Shown in pieces: positions 35,012 to 46,322 of a stretch of DNA of 64,000 nt. Each line of letters starts with the position of its first letter. The first letter of the stretch is position 1. The notes beneath the pieces are model-generated. The model saw only the letters and a program-made list of their open reading frames with translations. It was not told the DNA's origin and searched no databases. Position numbers and translations under genes: made by a program. The DNA comes from Paramacrobiotus metropolitanus (lineage: Eukaryota; Tardigrada; Eutardigrada; Parachela; Macrobiotidae). The stretch covers positions 248,001 to 312,000 of the forward strand of contig NW_026570336.1 in assembly GCF_019649055.1 (NCBI RefSeq), given 5' to 3'.

Positions 35012-35480
35012 GTGGGACGCAGTAATATGTCTGTCGCTGGTACGGGGAAGTGGAGATATTTGGCTGAACAGATTCGCGTGCTGACGCGGTACAAAAAAAG
35101 TGATGATAGTGAAAATGTCGTCTCGTCCACTTCACGCAGTACGACGAGCGGTTTCGGTTCTGACACGGTGCGTGCCGGCTCGTCAGCTTTCCTCTTCGAT
35201 TTAGTTTTCCCTTTCTAGGATTGTCAACTTGCGGATTTTATGAAAACTGACTAAGCGAATTTTTAGTGTTGGGAAATTCATAGAAACAGGACGTTCGAGA
35301 ATGGTAAAACATGCACGCGCCTTGTTATCGGTACAGTTCAAGTGCTTTCAGTCTGACATGGAGCCGATTGCAATGCATTCCCGGCGAAAACGCTCGAAAT
35401 ACTGATGTTCCAGTCGTTATTTAATAAGTGATTTCTTTCCCGAGCGTAGAAATTCAGGCAACCGAATGCTCACAGAATTA

Positions 35481-36934
35481 CCGGTATTTACTTGTTCTTT
35501 GGTGGGATTGCAAAACGTTCCGTGACGTTCTGCAGTACTACTTTACATGTTTCTTTGCTTATAACAACAACCCCGAAACTATAACATAAAATACTTTAAG
35601 AACTACCACGAACAAAAAATATTGCTAGGAGGAGCAGATTGTTTTCTGCACAACCGTACCTTTCTAGTTTCTACTGCCGTCGAAAATCCTAGGACGCGGT
35701 CCGCGGATGAATAGTCATTGTATCTAGCACTGCAGCAGCATTTCCCATAACACCAGCCATACTTAGGCGCGGCTTAAGGAAGGCAGTAGACCGAGGCTCT
35801 TCGGTGCCTTCCCCGTATTTTTCTGCCGACGAGACCAATAAGCTCCGCAAAGGATGAACCAAATGTACTGAGAGTGCCGATTGCCAGAAACAGATTATGT
35901 AGCCCATTTCTTCGAGGAACGCGTACTTTTGTCTTTTACTGACTTCCGCCAATCGGCGACGCTGCCGGCCGCCGTCAAACTTGCCCAGACGTGGGAAGTG
36001 GTAGATACCAGGCAAAAGTTAGAAAGTACTATTTAATACCTATACTGCATATTTACTACTACTGTCTAGCTATTTAATAACGAATTAGGCAGAAAAACGG
36101 GATGAAATTTGTCTCTAAAAAGCAGTAAAATAACTTCACCGATAGTTGATTATACAGTGCATGCATTATACAGTTGATTATACAGTGCACATACATACAG
36201 TTGATTATACAAAATGTCATTAACGGCTACAAAAAAAAGCACTGTAGTGCGAGCAAAAATATTACTTAGTTCGTCTCAATTTCTGACGAGCGAAAATGCT
36301 TACTTTTGAATTCATGCATGCGTGCGTGTAATGCATGGTTGCGGCAATACATAAATTTGCTGTCTGTATAATTTTTGGTGTTATGATTTGCTTCATATTT
36401 TGGTCATTTCAACCAGGTACATAAATTTCCTCAAACAAAAATTTGCCAGAAATGGATAGCTGTCGTGGTAAAAACTTCGCTGAAGATTTTCTGATCATAA
36501 ACAGCATTAAGTTTTCAAAAACCATAAAACTTGAGGAACGGAAACTGGACCTGGCGCAATGTACCACTAGAAGTACAAAATGCTCGTGTATTTCAAATTA
36601 GCAACTTGGCAGTGGATTATGCAGCTACAGTATTAAAATGTATTTGGCGTATGCAACTTGTGTAAATTGTCACAAATTGTTTGGTCTCTGCTCACAAGAA
36701 CAAACGGCGAAACGACGTTGACTGCAGTGGTGCTAACTGCACATGGCATCTGTTCGAACATTTCTTCGATCTTTAAAGGCGACACGGGCGAAATTTACTT
36801 TATATAATAGCATAAGTTTATAAGTCATTTACGTAGTTTGCTTATAACTGCATACTCATCCAAGTAAAATATCTACGTATGTTGATGAACGTGAACACTA
36901 TACAAGAAAGACTGTACAATACACAACCGCTAAT
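35481..36934. other. No gene recognised
   Basis: Intergenic sequence. Around 36150-36215 there are three copies of a short unit with CAGTTGATTATACA. No convincing coding exon is visible. Confidence 0.5.
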
Positions 36935-37108
36935 ATGAATGCCTCTTCAATACCTGTTAATGAGAGCAGCTCATATCCAGTGGTGGGTATACCACACCCG
37001 TTCCAATGTGATCTTCTTCGAAAAACTAACGTATATTTGTTTACATTGGCGGTTATGTTATTTGCCATCTTGATAATAAGGTGGAAAACAGCAAAACGGC
37101 CAAAGTAA
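36935..37108 (+). CDS. Short single-pass membrane protein, 57 residues
   Basis: The ATG at 36935 opens a 57-codon frame. Its N-terminal half, MNASSIPVNESSSYPVVGIP, has two N-glycosylation sequons (NAS, NES). A cysteine and a hydrophobic helix follow (NVYLFTLAVMLFAILIIRW), and it ends in a basic tail (KTAKRPK, TAA at 37106-37108). This layout fits a small type III membrane protein with a glycosylated outside face and a basic inside tail. A TATATAATA-like element lies near 36801, about 135 bp upstream. No homologue is recognised. It could also be the last exon of a longer gene, but the ATG and tail give a complete frame. Confidence 0.45.
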   Translation: MNASSIPVNESSSYPVVGIPHPFQCDLLRKTNVYLFTLAVMLFAILIIRWKTAKRPK

Positions 37109-37351
37109 CAATAGATGATAGATTTCAAAACTCGCTGTTGCAGCTACAGCAACGTAAGTAAGATGAACTTGCATTCTTCTGAATATGGTCGAGTTCTTAA
37201 AACTCGAACCGTGCGAATTTTTCGAACGCTTCGAATACTGAACTCTCGAAACGGGTATCCAAAAACTGGAGGAGGAAATTCAATGCCAGCAGAATATAGG
37301 CGAAACATTTTCCCACACAAACGCCGTCCGGAAGAGTCGCACGAGCACTTT

Positions 37352-37440
37352 TCGGCGATATGTGCCAGATTTGTCACTGCGGGCGAGAGAAACAGGATGA
37401 CCCATTCTCGCGGTCCCTAACTGGGCTCACATTACGGATA
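37352..37440 (-). repeat. Dispersed repeat R1, copy 2 (inverted)
   Basis: The reverse complement runs from ATATCCGTAATGTGAGCCCAG through TTTCTCTCGCCCGCAGTGAC to CATATCGCCGAA, in the same order as the 40.2-kb copy. Confidence 0.7.
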
Positions 37441-37594
37441 TGCTGTATTGTACGTAGGCAGCGTTAACTGTTGTTAAACGGTTACACCGTGCACACGTTA
37501 CTCGCTAGAACCGCATTGTAACTGGTTACCATTCCTATTCAGAGGAATGCCGTGGAATAGTCCCAGCAAGCCGCAAGGTGCTCTGACAGTGGGC

Positions 37595-37657
37595 CGGGTC
37601 CGTCATTATTTTAATGACACTACGACGTCACACTGTCATTAAAAGCCGACGGACCCG
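37595..37657. repeat. Hairpin with GGGTCCGTC arms
   Basis: CGGGTCCGTC and GACGGACCCG bracket a second nested pair (TTTAATGACA and TGTCATTAAA) around a short loop with TACGACGTC. Confidence 0.75.
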
Positions 37658-38269
37658 ACCGCTCAGACGCCGCGCCGGTGGTGCTCCTTCTATCTGTTGC
37701 GCTTCCTCAATCAGTACCCGCTCTAATCGCCGTATCCATTTCGCATTCTTTTGGCTACGAGTTTGGCTCTTTTTCCAGCTAGAAGATCTCCAAACACCAA
37801 TACCTGATCGCTTCTGGGTGGAGTGAAGCGGTAAAGATCAGCTTTCCTCCGAATAAAAAGCTGATCGGTAGTCTCCGGTTGCGATCGGACAATGTAAACG
37901 GCCGGTTTGGTAGACACATAAAATATATGTAATTAAAAATTGCAGGATGACCAGTTCTCATTCATCCAGCCGGCGTTCGAATACCGGCTGGATTACTGCG
38001 AACTGGAGATCTCGGCACTATGGTGTCAGATTTATACAGTTATAAATACAGCTTCGCATCCCGATACTTGGCAAAATTGGGCACCGTTGTTTCCAAATTT
38101 ATTGGAAAACAACAGATCTGGTGATCGCGGGCATGTTAGAGAGCGAGCCGCTGCCAAACCCGGAACGGCTTAATAATGTGCGGATGTGCCGCTGCGCATT
38201 CTGTCGCCACTACTTGTATCGTATCTGTACCTGTCAGTGAGGTGCATTAACCGTGATGATTCGTCACCG

Positions 38270-38420
38270 GTACGCTGCAGACGGTCTACACCATGCAGAA
38301 ACTGCACTGAGAGTGAGAACAGGATGCTTATTGGTTGCCCACCTGTGCATACAGATACAGTACAGTATTTCCAGCACCAAGGACGTATCGTACGTGCTTT
38401 TACGCGCGCTTACTGTATAA
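38270..38420. repeat. Local duplication R6, copy 1 (partner 39240-39390)
   Basis: The two copies share CCAGCACCAAGGACGTATCGTACG and CCAGCACCAAAGACGTACCATACG (differences at a few bases). Upstream they share a GAACAGGATGCTTATTGG-like segment. Both lie on the plus strand about 970 bp apart. Confidence 0.6.
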
Positions 38421-38905
38421 TATTGGCATTTTGTGCTCAACCGTTCCAGGATGTTTTGGTCGATGGGAGCGAGCGGAGCGAGGGAAGCGCTGCAGCGGAC
38501 ATTCTCCAGCCGGAATTTGACCGGTTGGGTCAGGTGAAAGGAATTAAGGAAGTAAAAAGAGGCTCCGGGGTGGCGTTGTCGTCGAAGTTGGCGATACGAA
38601 GTCGTACCATGCTTAAGCCAAGAAAAGGAAGCCACGAAGTAATGGCAGTAGTGGGCTGTGCATTATATCATTCACGCTTGATAAAACATTAATAATATAT
38701 TACACAGGCCACTTTGGCAGCTGCGCAAGGTCAGTCGGATGGCTTCAAAATTGCAAATCCTCCACGAAATCCTCAGCGTTGTATCAACAGCCACATCAGC
38801 TGGTTATTGCCGCGACAGCTGGATGCTGTTGATATCTTTACGATGAGCAGTATGGCAGCAAGTCCTCCGCCATACGGCTCATTGCTTGGCATCAATTATC
38901 CGAAA

Positions 38906-38985
38906 TTCAAGGGGAAACACTACCCCACGCAGAAGCGGTCGATGCTGTCGACCGCTTCTACGTGGGGAAGTGTTTCCCCTTGGAT
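38906..38985. repeat. 80-bp palindrome, short loop
   Basis: A 37-base arm beginning ATTCAAGGGGAAACACTACC is mirrored, with few mismatches, after a five-base loop (TGCTG). The arm end AAGGGGAA also forms the arm of the hairpin at 40300-40365. Both hairpins neighbour an R1 repeat. Confidence 0.85.
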
Positions 38986-39012
38986 TACTAGGGGAGACCG
39001 CCCACTACCACA

Positions 39013-39112
39013 TTTCGGCAAAGTGTGCCAGATTTGTCAATGTCGGCCAGTGAAACAGTATTTACCTTTCTCACGCTGCTTACAGTTGTTATTCGGGCTC
39101 ACATTACTGATA
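39013..39112 (-). repeat. Dispersed repeat R1, copy 3 (inverted)
   Basis: The reverse complement contains TATCAGTAATGTGAGCCCG at one end and GACAAATCTGGCACAC with TTGCCGAAA at the other. The middle is more diverged than in copies 2 and 4. Confidence 0.55.
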
Positions 39113-39239
39113 CCTATACCCTGTACGCAGCCTTGATTGGTCTAGAGCGCCGACACAGTGCAGAAAGTGCCGGTGCGCCGGCTGCGCATAATGTCGTTAT
39201 TGCATGTACCGGCCAGTATAGTGCATCAACCCTGACGAT

Positions 39240-39390
39240 TCTTTCGCGGGAATGTTGAAGACGGTATACACTATACAGATGGTGCTTTGATAACAGGAGG
39301 GCTGCACGCCACCATAGGTGTACAGAATATACAATTATACAAGTACAATATTCCCAGCACCAAAGACGTACCATACGAGCGTGTTTGCGC
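39240..39390. repeat. Local duplication R6, copy 2
   Basis: Partner of 38270-38420. The best-preserved piece is CCAGCACCAAAGACGTACCA at 39355. Confidence 0.55.
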
Positions 39391-40161
39391 CGGTTCTGTG
39401 TGGAGATGATTGCGCAGTTTGGGAAGCGTTTGATTCGCTAACGATGACGGTCGTACGCAGTAGACACGCCCTTGCTGTGGCGAGCCTTATCTGTACTTCG
39501 GTTTTTCCCATAGTTCGGTCACTTGCAGTATACGATTTCTTGTCTCGGTCACCGGTCACTTATACCACACCCCATGTGGCGCGCTACATGAATAGCTGCT
39601 CATCGCACAACGCGCACAACGTGTTTTCGATTTCGTTCTCATTGGTCTGTAGTCATCCAAACAAAATTGCAAATGTTGGAATTTAAAATTTCTGAATTTT
39701 GTATACGTGGAAAAGCGGCTTTTTTACATGGTATAATGGTTACCGTACACGGTATCAGTATTACATTGCGCCCGCTCCAATTCCTGTTCTTCCTTTAGTT
39801 TTTTTATGGAAGCCATTTAAAGTTCATGTTTCGAAATTCATGAGCGCAGTTTTTACTGTGAAAGCTCTTCCTCTCTGGTACTTTTTTTATCAGGTAATTT
39901 CGTATACCAGATTACCAAAATATGAGAACGCCTGCTTGAAGTGACCGAAATATGAGAAAAAGCGAAGTACAGTAGAGTATAAGAATACGTACTCTATATT
40001 ATGTTGCATGTTGTGTTCAACATAGGCAGCATTTTCTCTATCAGTGCCTACTAGTAGGTGTGGTCGAAACGGTCAACCTAGCAGGAAGACTGAAGCGTTG
40101 AGATTAAAGGAGCATCGCAGTCGCCGCGGCATCTGCGCGGGATGTACACGTGCAAGCTCCT

Positions 40162-40260
40162 ATATCCGTAATGTGAGCCCAATTAAGGAGCGAGAGAATG
40201 GATAATCCGATTTCTCTCGCCCGCAGTGACAAATCTCGCACACATCGCCGAACTGTGGCC
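40162..40260 (+). repeat. Dispersed repeat R1, copy 4
   Basis: This is the clearest copy: ATATCCGTAATGTGAGCCC, AATTAAGGAGCGAGAGAATG, TTTCTCTCGCCCGCAGTGAC and CACATCGCCGAACTGTG. A piece with GTATCCGTAATGCGAGCACA also occurs at about 6986-7030. Confidence 0.7.
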
Positions 40261-40299
40261 GTGCGACACATCCGGACGGCATTGTCCTTTTCTATAAAT

Positions 40300-40365
40300 G
40301 CTTCCCCTGGATTCCTGATAATTGATACTAATGGAGCACCAATTATCAGAAATTCAAGGGGAAGC
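40300..40365. repeat. Hairpin next to R1 copy 4
   Basis: The left arm, from GCTTCCCCTGGATTCC to ATAATTG, pairs with CAATTATCAG...AAGGGGAAGC around a 15-base loop. It belongs to the same family as the palindrome at 38906-38985. Confidence 0.8.
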
Positions 40366-41324
40366 CAGGAAGACTTTCTGCCATACTTTTCACTGCAACG
40401 CTGTCCACAGCGTCCAGTTGTTGGTCCTTGTTACAAAGCTATGGATCGATCTTAGTACTGGAAATGGTATTATTTTGTAATTGTAGAAATAAATAAACAA
40501 TGTGTTCATTATACATACAATAAGTTATAAGCGGTTTGACTTCGTAGATATCTGCGGTTTTACATTGAATTGTGTCAAGTGCTCGCTGCATGTGAGAATA
40601 AAATAAATTAAGCATTGGCAGCAGTAAAGAAAAGGATTATTTGCTCCAGTTACTAAGTAAAAGAAAAAATCAAGAAAATTATTATGAAGAACAAGATGAA
40701 TAACACGCACGGCATTCCCCACAGGTTTTGCATGTCGATAATCAAAACATTTGTTTTATTTGTTAATTGTAAACTGCCGTATCGCTTGTAAACTGTGATT
40801 ATCCCGAAGGCAGCAGCTTTTAGCACAGATGATAGTATAAGTAAATCTTCAGTGTTTTATCGGTCACTATGTTAGCCATACAAGCTGCACGAAATTACAG
40901 TCTGTACATGGAATTATATTCACGGGAATATGAGCCATGACCCGTTGGTATCGCAAATACAAAGAAACGGTTCGAAATTTGAATTCGTCTTGGTATATAT
41001 GCGAGCATTGTGGCTCTTATAAACACGTCTAAATAGGCCACAATTCTGACCTATCTTTTCGCATACCTTTAAGTCAACGTCTTAACCAGCAGCTACTTAA
41101 CTGAATTGGGAGAATATTATGCCTTAAAGACAGCAGTAGTACGGCTGCAACGAAAGAACAAATATCGGAGAAAGGTCTGATAATTGTGATTTTTACTGTA
41201 TCTCACAGTTTTGTTTTTTTAAGTCGGGTGCCTTCTGGAACGCCTTGTCTTCCGTCGGATAAGGCATGCAGCTAGATATTAGGCAATTATGACCGTGCTT
41301 GTTACGGAGAATGGCCCGATACAC

Positions 41325-42525
41325 GGCGTCAAAAATGGGATACATATGCTAAAAATTTTGATTTCGCGGTCCAAATCACTTTTTTGTTATCCTTTATGTC
41401 ATTCTGAAGCTAAATGATTTGTATGTCACCGATACTTTCTTTTTTCGTACCGCTGTAATAATTATGTTCATGGAGGCGGTCTTAATCGCGCTTTACATGA
41501 ATTTGGCATGGCTGCTGCATGCCAAATATCGATTTACGTTATAAAATACCGATATAAATAAGCAGTAAATATATTAATCGTCGAGAACAATGTTTGAGTG
41601 AATTGGACATTGTGGTAGACGTAGTGCAGTGTCAGTCGTTCATAGCGCACCTTTCGCGCTGAAGTTTTACTATCTGCAGCTATCTGTAGCTTTACTATAC
41701 AAATTAATACTATCTGTAGCTACAAATTAAGCTATCTGTATACAAATTAAGCTATCTGTATCTGTATCTGTATCTGTATCTGTATACAAATTAAGCTATC
41801 TGTATACAAATTAAGCTATCTGTAGCTTTACTATACAAATTAATACGGGACGTACTATCTGTAGCTTTACTATACAAATTAATACGGGACGTGCTTGTAT
41901 AATTATGGCTGTGTCAGCGCTTTTGTGGCATTGCTTTATTTTCGGAGACCATGCAGCAGTGCTAGTTAATTGTTCGGCGCTGTAATTACCGTAACTATCG
42001 AACTGCTGCCTCATGGTTACAAATATTTCAAACGCCTCAGGAGGTGGGCTCCAATTACGGGCATGGGCTTGTATTGCGGGGCCCTCCTATCTATCATGCC
42101 ATTCTCGTCTGTCATAAAACTATCATCCCATTGGTATAGTGAAGCTACAGATAGCATGCAATTTAGCGCGAAAGCTGCGCCATGAGCCATTGACACTGCA
42201 GACTGCACTACGTCTACCACAATGAGAAATTTACTCAAACACTTGTTCTCGACTGCTTATTTAAATAGACACTTATAGACACGAATACTGCTTATTTAAA
42301 TAGACATTTTATAACTTAGATCGATCTTTGGCATGCAGCAGCCATGGCAAATACATGTAAAGCGCAATTACTGTAAGACCGGCCCCGTGAATATAATTAT
42401 TACAGGGGTACACGAAAAGAACGTATCGGTGACATACAGATCATTTAGTTTTGTAAAGGATTACAAGAAAGTGATTCGGAGCGCGAAAGCGAAAGTTTTG
42501 GTGTGAGTATCCCCTTTTTGACACC
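41325..42525. mobile_element. Long-TIR foldback element, 1.2 kb
   Basis: Inverted ends of roughly 380 bp (41325-41700 and 42140-42525) are alignable along their whole length. The ends are GGCGTCAAAAATGGGATACA and, on the other strand, GGTGTCAAAAAGGGGATACT. Other paired blocks are GTATCGGTGACATAC, TGGCATGCAGCAGCCATG and GTAGACGTAGTGCAGT. The centre contains a tandem run (41680-41890) of CTATCTGTAGCTTTACTATA and CTGTAT units. No transposase frame is visible, so this is a nonautonomous foldback or MITE. Confidence 0.85.
41680..41890. repeat. Tandem repeat in the foldback loop
   Basis: The run mixes two unit types: a CTATCTGTATACAAATTAAG-type unit of about 20 bases, and a 42-base unit containing TTTACTATACAAATTAATACGGGACGT. 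A short CTGTAT hexamer run is embedded. Confidence 0.9.
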
Positions 42526-43079
42526 ATTTTCCAACTGTCGCAGCGGATTCGATAGGTCATCTCAACACCAGGTAACCGACACAGCGGATCCATAATATTT
42601 TCTCCACAACAAGGCATTTTCAAGCTCAGTCACAGCTGCCACAAACTAACTGTAATTACATATGTAGACTGTATACGGCTATATTGCATAGTCGTACATG
42701 CATTCGACAACACAATCCATATGCTTATAAACAAAATAATGTGTTATATCCCTACTCGTGCAGTCGCTCAAATGGCCACTTTTATATAGTGGGCCAGGTC
42801 AATTGCATCTGGGTAACCATTGCGCGTCGGGTAACGGAGAAACGCGTAAAAATCTGTCCATGACTCAGCGAAAAATTCATTGTCCAATCGTAAGTCGAGT
42901 ACGCTTCCGTGGCAAGAAAGAAATTGAACAACTGAAAAACTGAAGTGGAACCGAAAATTTTATTTTCGATCCTTTAATCTGGTAAAACGTCAAAAAAGTT
43001 AATTCTGAGTTTACGATTGTGAATCTGGGTCGCTGGATGCACTTTTGGTTCAAACAAACAAAATTTTGTTCATCTGTGC

Positions 43080-43420
43080 AGGAGAGTACGAGTTACTCGT
43101 AGTTTGGGTAACGGTTGCGCTTCGATTTCAAAGCGCAACGGTTACACGCAGGTAAGCTGAACGCGCCCTAACGTCTGGTTTTTTACCGAAAAACGTATCG
43201 TGCGTACAGACTTTTTTTAGAATGACGTAAGATTACACAGAGCAATTGACCTAGCCCAGTGAGTGAATGGGCGATGGTCGTTCATAGTGACCACCATTTA
43301 TTACAAATTCCGCAAACCGATTTCCTTCCGGTTTTTTTCTCTATCCATTTCAGCATAGCGTACTCTACATATTGTACTTTAAATTTTGAAAAAATCTTGA
43401 ACTGAAATGTTTTCTTGAAC
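43080..43420 (-). repeat. Dispersed repeat R3, copy 2 (inverted)
   Basis: The reverse complement shares GGTCAATTGCTCTGTGTAAT, the CGACCAT segment and the CCGGAAGGAAATCGGTTTG segment with 7245-7490. A fainter third copy is at 55870-56010. Confidence 0.6.
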
Positions 43421-43970
43421 TTGTTTCTGAAACTGAACTTGTTTTCTTGAAAATGCATTGTTAAAAAAACAGTGACGTTTTTGTATACAGTACGCGTTTG
43501 CGTCTATGGAACTAAAAATTTTTAAGTTGTCAACTGAGACACATAGTTACTCGCTCCATTATTGTTGACGACAGCTGCCGATGGCCATTTTTACCCAGCT
43601 AACCGTCGTTCAAAAGGGGAATTATAAGTTACTAGTTAACGGTTAATAGTCGTTATTGATTATTATGCAGTATCTCCGTTCAAAATGGAAATAACAGTGG
43701 TGAAGGTTTCTTAGGTTTCTTACTGCTGCCATGTTTAGTATCTACTGTAGTTGTTCGGTTGTCTCTGTAGTGAGCAGATTAATAATTATGAATACACCGC
43801 CACTACTTATGCGACACAGTTTTATCTGTACTCGTATTTAACTCATTATTGGTTTTTCTATGACGTTTTCGGCATAATACATACCTTTGCCGGCATATCT
43901 GCAAGTATATCACCGTTAAAAATTACAAATTACTTTAAGGAAACTGCGTTAAAAAAGCGCCAAAACATAG

Positions 43971-44430
43971 CGTCAAAAATGGGATACATACACTAAAACT
44001 TTCGCTTTCGCACACTCCGAGGAACTTTTTTGTAATGTTGGGGGATAGGCAAGCACTCCTGTACTTGCTGCCGTCAGCCGGCTGGAGTTTTACGTTGGGG
44101 CTAAACATGGTACTCATGTACCGACTACCGCTTATGCCTGATTAAACCGTATATACTGCCGTAACGTCACACTCCAGGCGGGTGACGGCATCAAGTACAG
44201 GAAGTGCGGCCTCAGCAGTTAAACTCCCCTATATGTACTGTGTACTTTATCTCATTCTAAAGCTAAATAATTTGCATAAATTGTTCTGAAACCCGTTTGT
44301 GCGCGCAAAAGGTTTTCGAAACAATATATACAATTCATTTAGCTTTAAATTGACATAAAGTACTACAAAAGAGTGATTCGGAGTGCGCTAAAGTGAAATT
44401 TTTAGTGAATGTATCTCATATATATGTGAC
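43971..44430. mobile_element. Shorter foldback element of the same family
   Basis: The left end, CGTCAAAAATGGGATACATA then ACTAAAACTTTCGCTTTCGC, mirrors the right end (TAGTGAATGTATCTCATATA and GATTCGGAGTGCGCTAAAGT on the plus strand). The interior contains R5 copy 2 (44060-44230). The termini match those of 41325-42525. Confidence 0.75.
44060..44230 (+). repeat. Dispersed repeat R5, copy 2
   Basis: It is inside the 43971-44430 foldback element and matches 15895-16070. Confidence 0.6.
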
Positions 44431-44480
44431 GTCATGTACCGGCCATTTCCCTTACAGCGCTACCACCCGAACTGCACAAT

Positions 44481-44557
44481 CGTAACCGACCAAAACGTCC
44501 GGACGACCAAGACGTCCGCCGGACATATTGGTCGTCCGGACGTTTTGGTCGGTTACG
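44481..44557. repeat. Hairpin with perfect 29-bp arms
   Basis: CGTAACCGACCAAAACGTCC and the following GGACGACCA are mirrored exactly at the right end, around a loop that itself contains a GACGTCC...GGAC inner dyad. Confidence 0.9.
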
Positions 44558-44970
44558 CACGATGCCATAAAATGAAGCAGTGCCAAGAAAACGCTGAAGA
44601 AACCATATCATACAGACAAAAGATAGCGTTGAAAAAAAGTTGAAACTTTTGACATGTTAGTGCAGAGCCCGACTGGCATTACAATTAATGTTGCTCGTAC
44701 GGAACGTCCGTAGATTATGCCGTCTGATCTACTGTAAATAATCCCTCATTTGTTGTCGCCATTACGGGTATTACCTATACTCGTACAGGTACTTCCACTT
44801 GAGCTTGAGTTATAATGTTATTTATCATATTACTTGCTATATGCTGTAAGTGTAGTTCAAAGGATTAATTTGTACCCATAACGTTAACAACATCACATCC
44901 ACAAATTTGCACTCGTATGGAACGTCACGGTGTTAAATACGGTGTTAAAGGTCTCGACAACGTTCACATT

Positions 44971-45435
44971 CTACATTTCGGGCGGCCTCCGCGGAGTAGG
45001 GCACGGGATGATGTACTCGTTCGCGGGTCCCGGTTCGGAATCGCACGGTGCCGGCGTGGTGGTCAGCGCTGCAGCGGCAGCAGCAGCGGCGGCAGCAGCA
45101 GCAGCAGCAGCCGCAGCCGCAGCCTGTTCCTCCATAATTCTGTCGGCGGTGATGTTGATGTGCTCGCCAATATGCAGCCAGCGACCTTCCGGCGGCCGCG
45201 GGGTAATCGAGATAGCAATAAAAGCCTTGGCGTTGGCTATATTTTCCGGTGTACACTGGAGAAAATAAGAAATGCCCTATAGTCCATCGTTGATAACATT
45301 GATAACATAATCCATCGTTAATCCATTTCTCGGGTATCGGTTCGTAGAATGTACACGTACCTCCAAATAGTCCTCATGCGCCAGCAAAGCAGCGGTACAG
45401 AAACGTACAATCGTCATGGCATCCATTAAACGCAT
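44971..45435 (-). CDS. Small secreted-like protein 2, 119 residues, with 19-alanine run
   Basis: Exon 1 is 45435-45361 (MRLMDAMTIVRFCTAALLAH) and ends GGAG/GTACGT. Exon 2 is 45255-44971 after a TTTCTCCAG acceptor. The mature part starts CTPENIANAKAFIAI. It keeps EGRWLHIGEHINITADRIME with the NIT sequon, then runs through 19 consecutive alanines encoded by mixed GCN codons, then TTTPAPCDSEPGPANEYIIP and a short proline/arginine tail. The alanine run is much longer than in copy 1 (seven) or copy 3 (interrupted). A frameshifted reading of the same repeat gives long false ORFs on both strands. The family is unknown, and the signal sequence is less hydrophobic than in copies 1 and 3. Confidence 0.65.
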
Positions 45436-45542
45436 GATTTATGTAGCGTTTGTAACGGGTTAAAGAAGAGATGAAGTTTAATGAGTTATGCGGAGTATTT
45501 AAACGACTTGTGGAGAATAAACTGTAGCTGTGCATCCCACGC

Positions 45543-45550
45543 TTTTTATA
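45543..45550 (-). promoter_or_regulatory. TATA box of small secreted gene 2
   Basis: TATAAAAA lies on the minus strand about 110 bp upstream of the ATG, at the position equivalent to the boxes of copies 1 and 3. Confidence 0.5.
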
Positions 45551-46322
45551 GTTAAAGAGAGAAAATATTCATCGCTGGTAGACGGGTGCACTAGACGGAG
45601 AAGTGGGAATATTTTGCTGATTCGTTAAGCCAAATTCGTGTGCTGATACTGTACAAAAAGGTGCAGATTGTCACGTCCACTTCACATAATACGACGAATT
45701 TATTTCGGCTCTGACACGGTGTATGCCTGTTCGTACTGCTTCCTTCTTGGTTTTTGGTCGTTATGAAGATAATAGATTTTCGGTTTTAGGATTGTCGACT
45801 AGCGAATTTTAAGAAAACTGACTAAGCGAATTTGTAGAGGTAGGAAACGAGCACTCTCGAGAACGGCAAAATATGGAAGCGCCCTGCCATGGGTGTACCC
45901 TGTAGAGTATATTTCGAGTGATTTCAGTCTGGCACGAGCCGACTGCAATGAATTCCTGACGAAAACGCTCGAAATACTGATTTGTCAGCCAAAACCTGCG
46001 CATGTGTTTGCTGTCCGAAATAATATTAATGCAAGTGTATTTTAATTAGGATTTAACTGATGAAGTTCAACCGTATAACTTTATTGTCAATATTTTAATT
46101 TGGTTTCTATAATTTTATCGCAAATTAATTTTAGTAATACTCGTACATATTTTAAATTAACCGTGGAAGTTACTTGTGCCCGTAATTTAATGTGGGTAAT
46201 AAATTAGGAGTATAATTTAATTTTAATTTAACTGGGGTAATATTTTACATAACCGTGGAATTTCATTTCAATTGTGCAATAATTTTAATGAAATTTAATT
46301 ACGCGCCGGTGTGTTTGTTCAG

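Larger units (their letters stand above)
33620..35480. repeat. Segmental duplication holding small secreted gene 1
   Basis: It is collinear with 56050-57780 and partly with 44750-45990. Shared anchors are GCAGTCTGGGAAA (33750 and 56171), CGTTTAATAATGC, GAGTACAACTGATGCCGGCTGAAC (34209/56558), the coding exons, the TATA region and CGCTCGAAATACTGAT-type sequence downstream (35391). Divergence is clear, with many indels outside the exons. Confidence 0.85.
44750..45990. repeat. Segmental duplication holding small secreted gene 2
   Basis: It shares with 33620-35480 and 56050-57780 the coding exons, TGTCGCCATTACG-type sequence near 44756, the promoter region near 45540-45720 and a downstream CGCTCGAAATACTGATTTGTC block near 45967. 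Confidence 0.8.

Noticed and set aside
44930-45268. Plus-strand frames across the GCN run at 45.1 kb
   Set aside because: They are shadows of the alanine-encoding repeat in small secreted gene 2. The spliced minus-strand model, conserved in two other copies, explains the sequence better.
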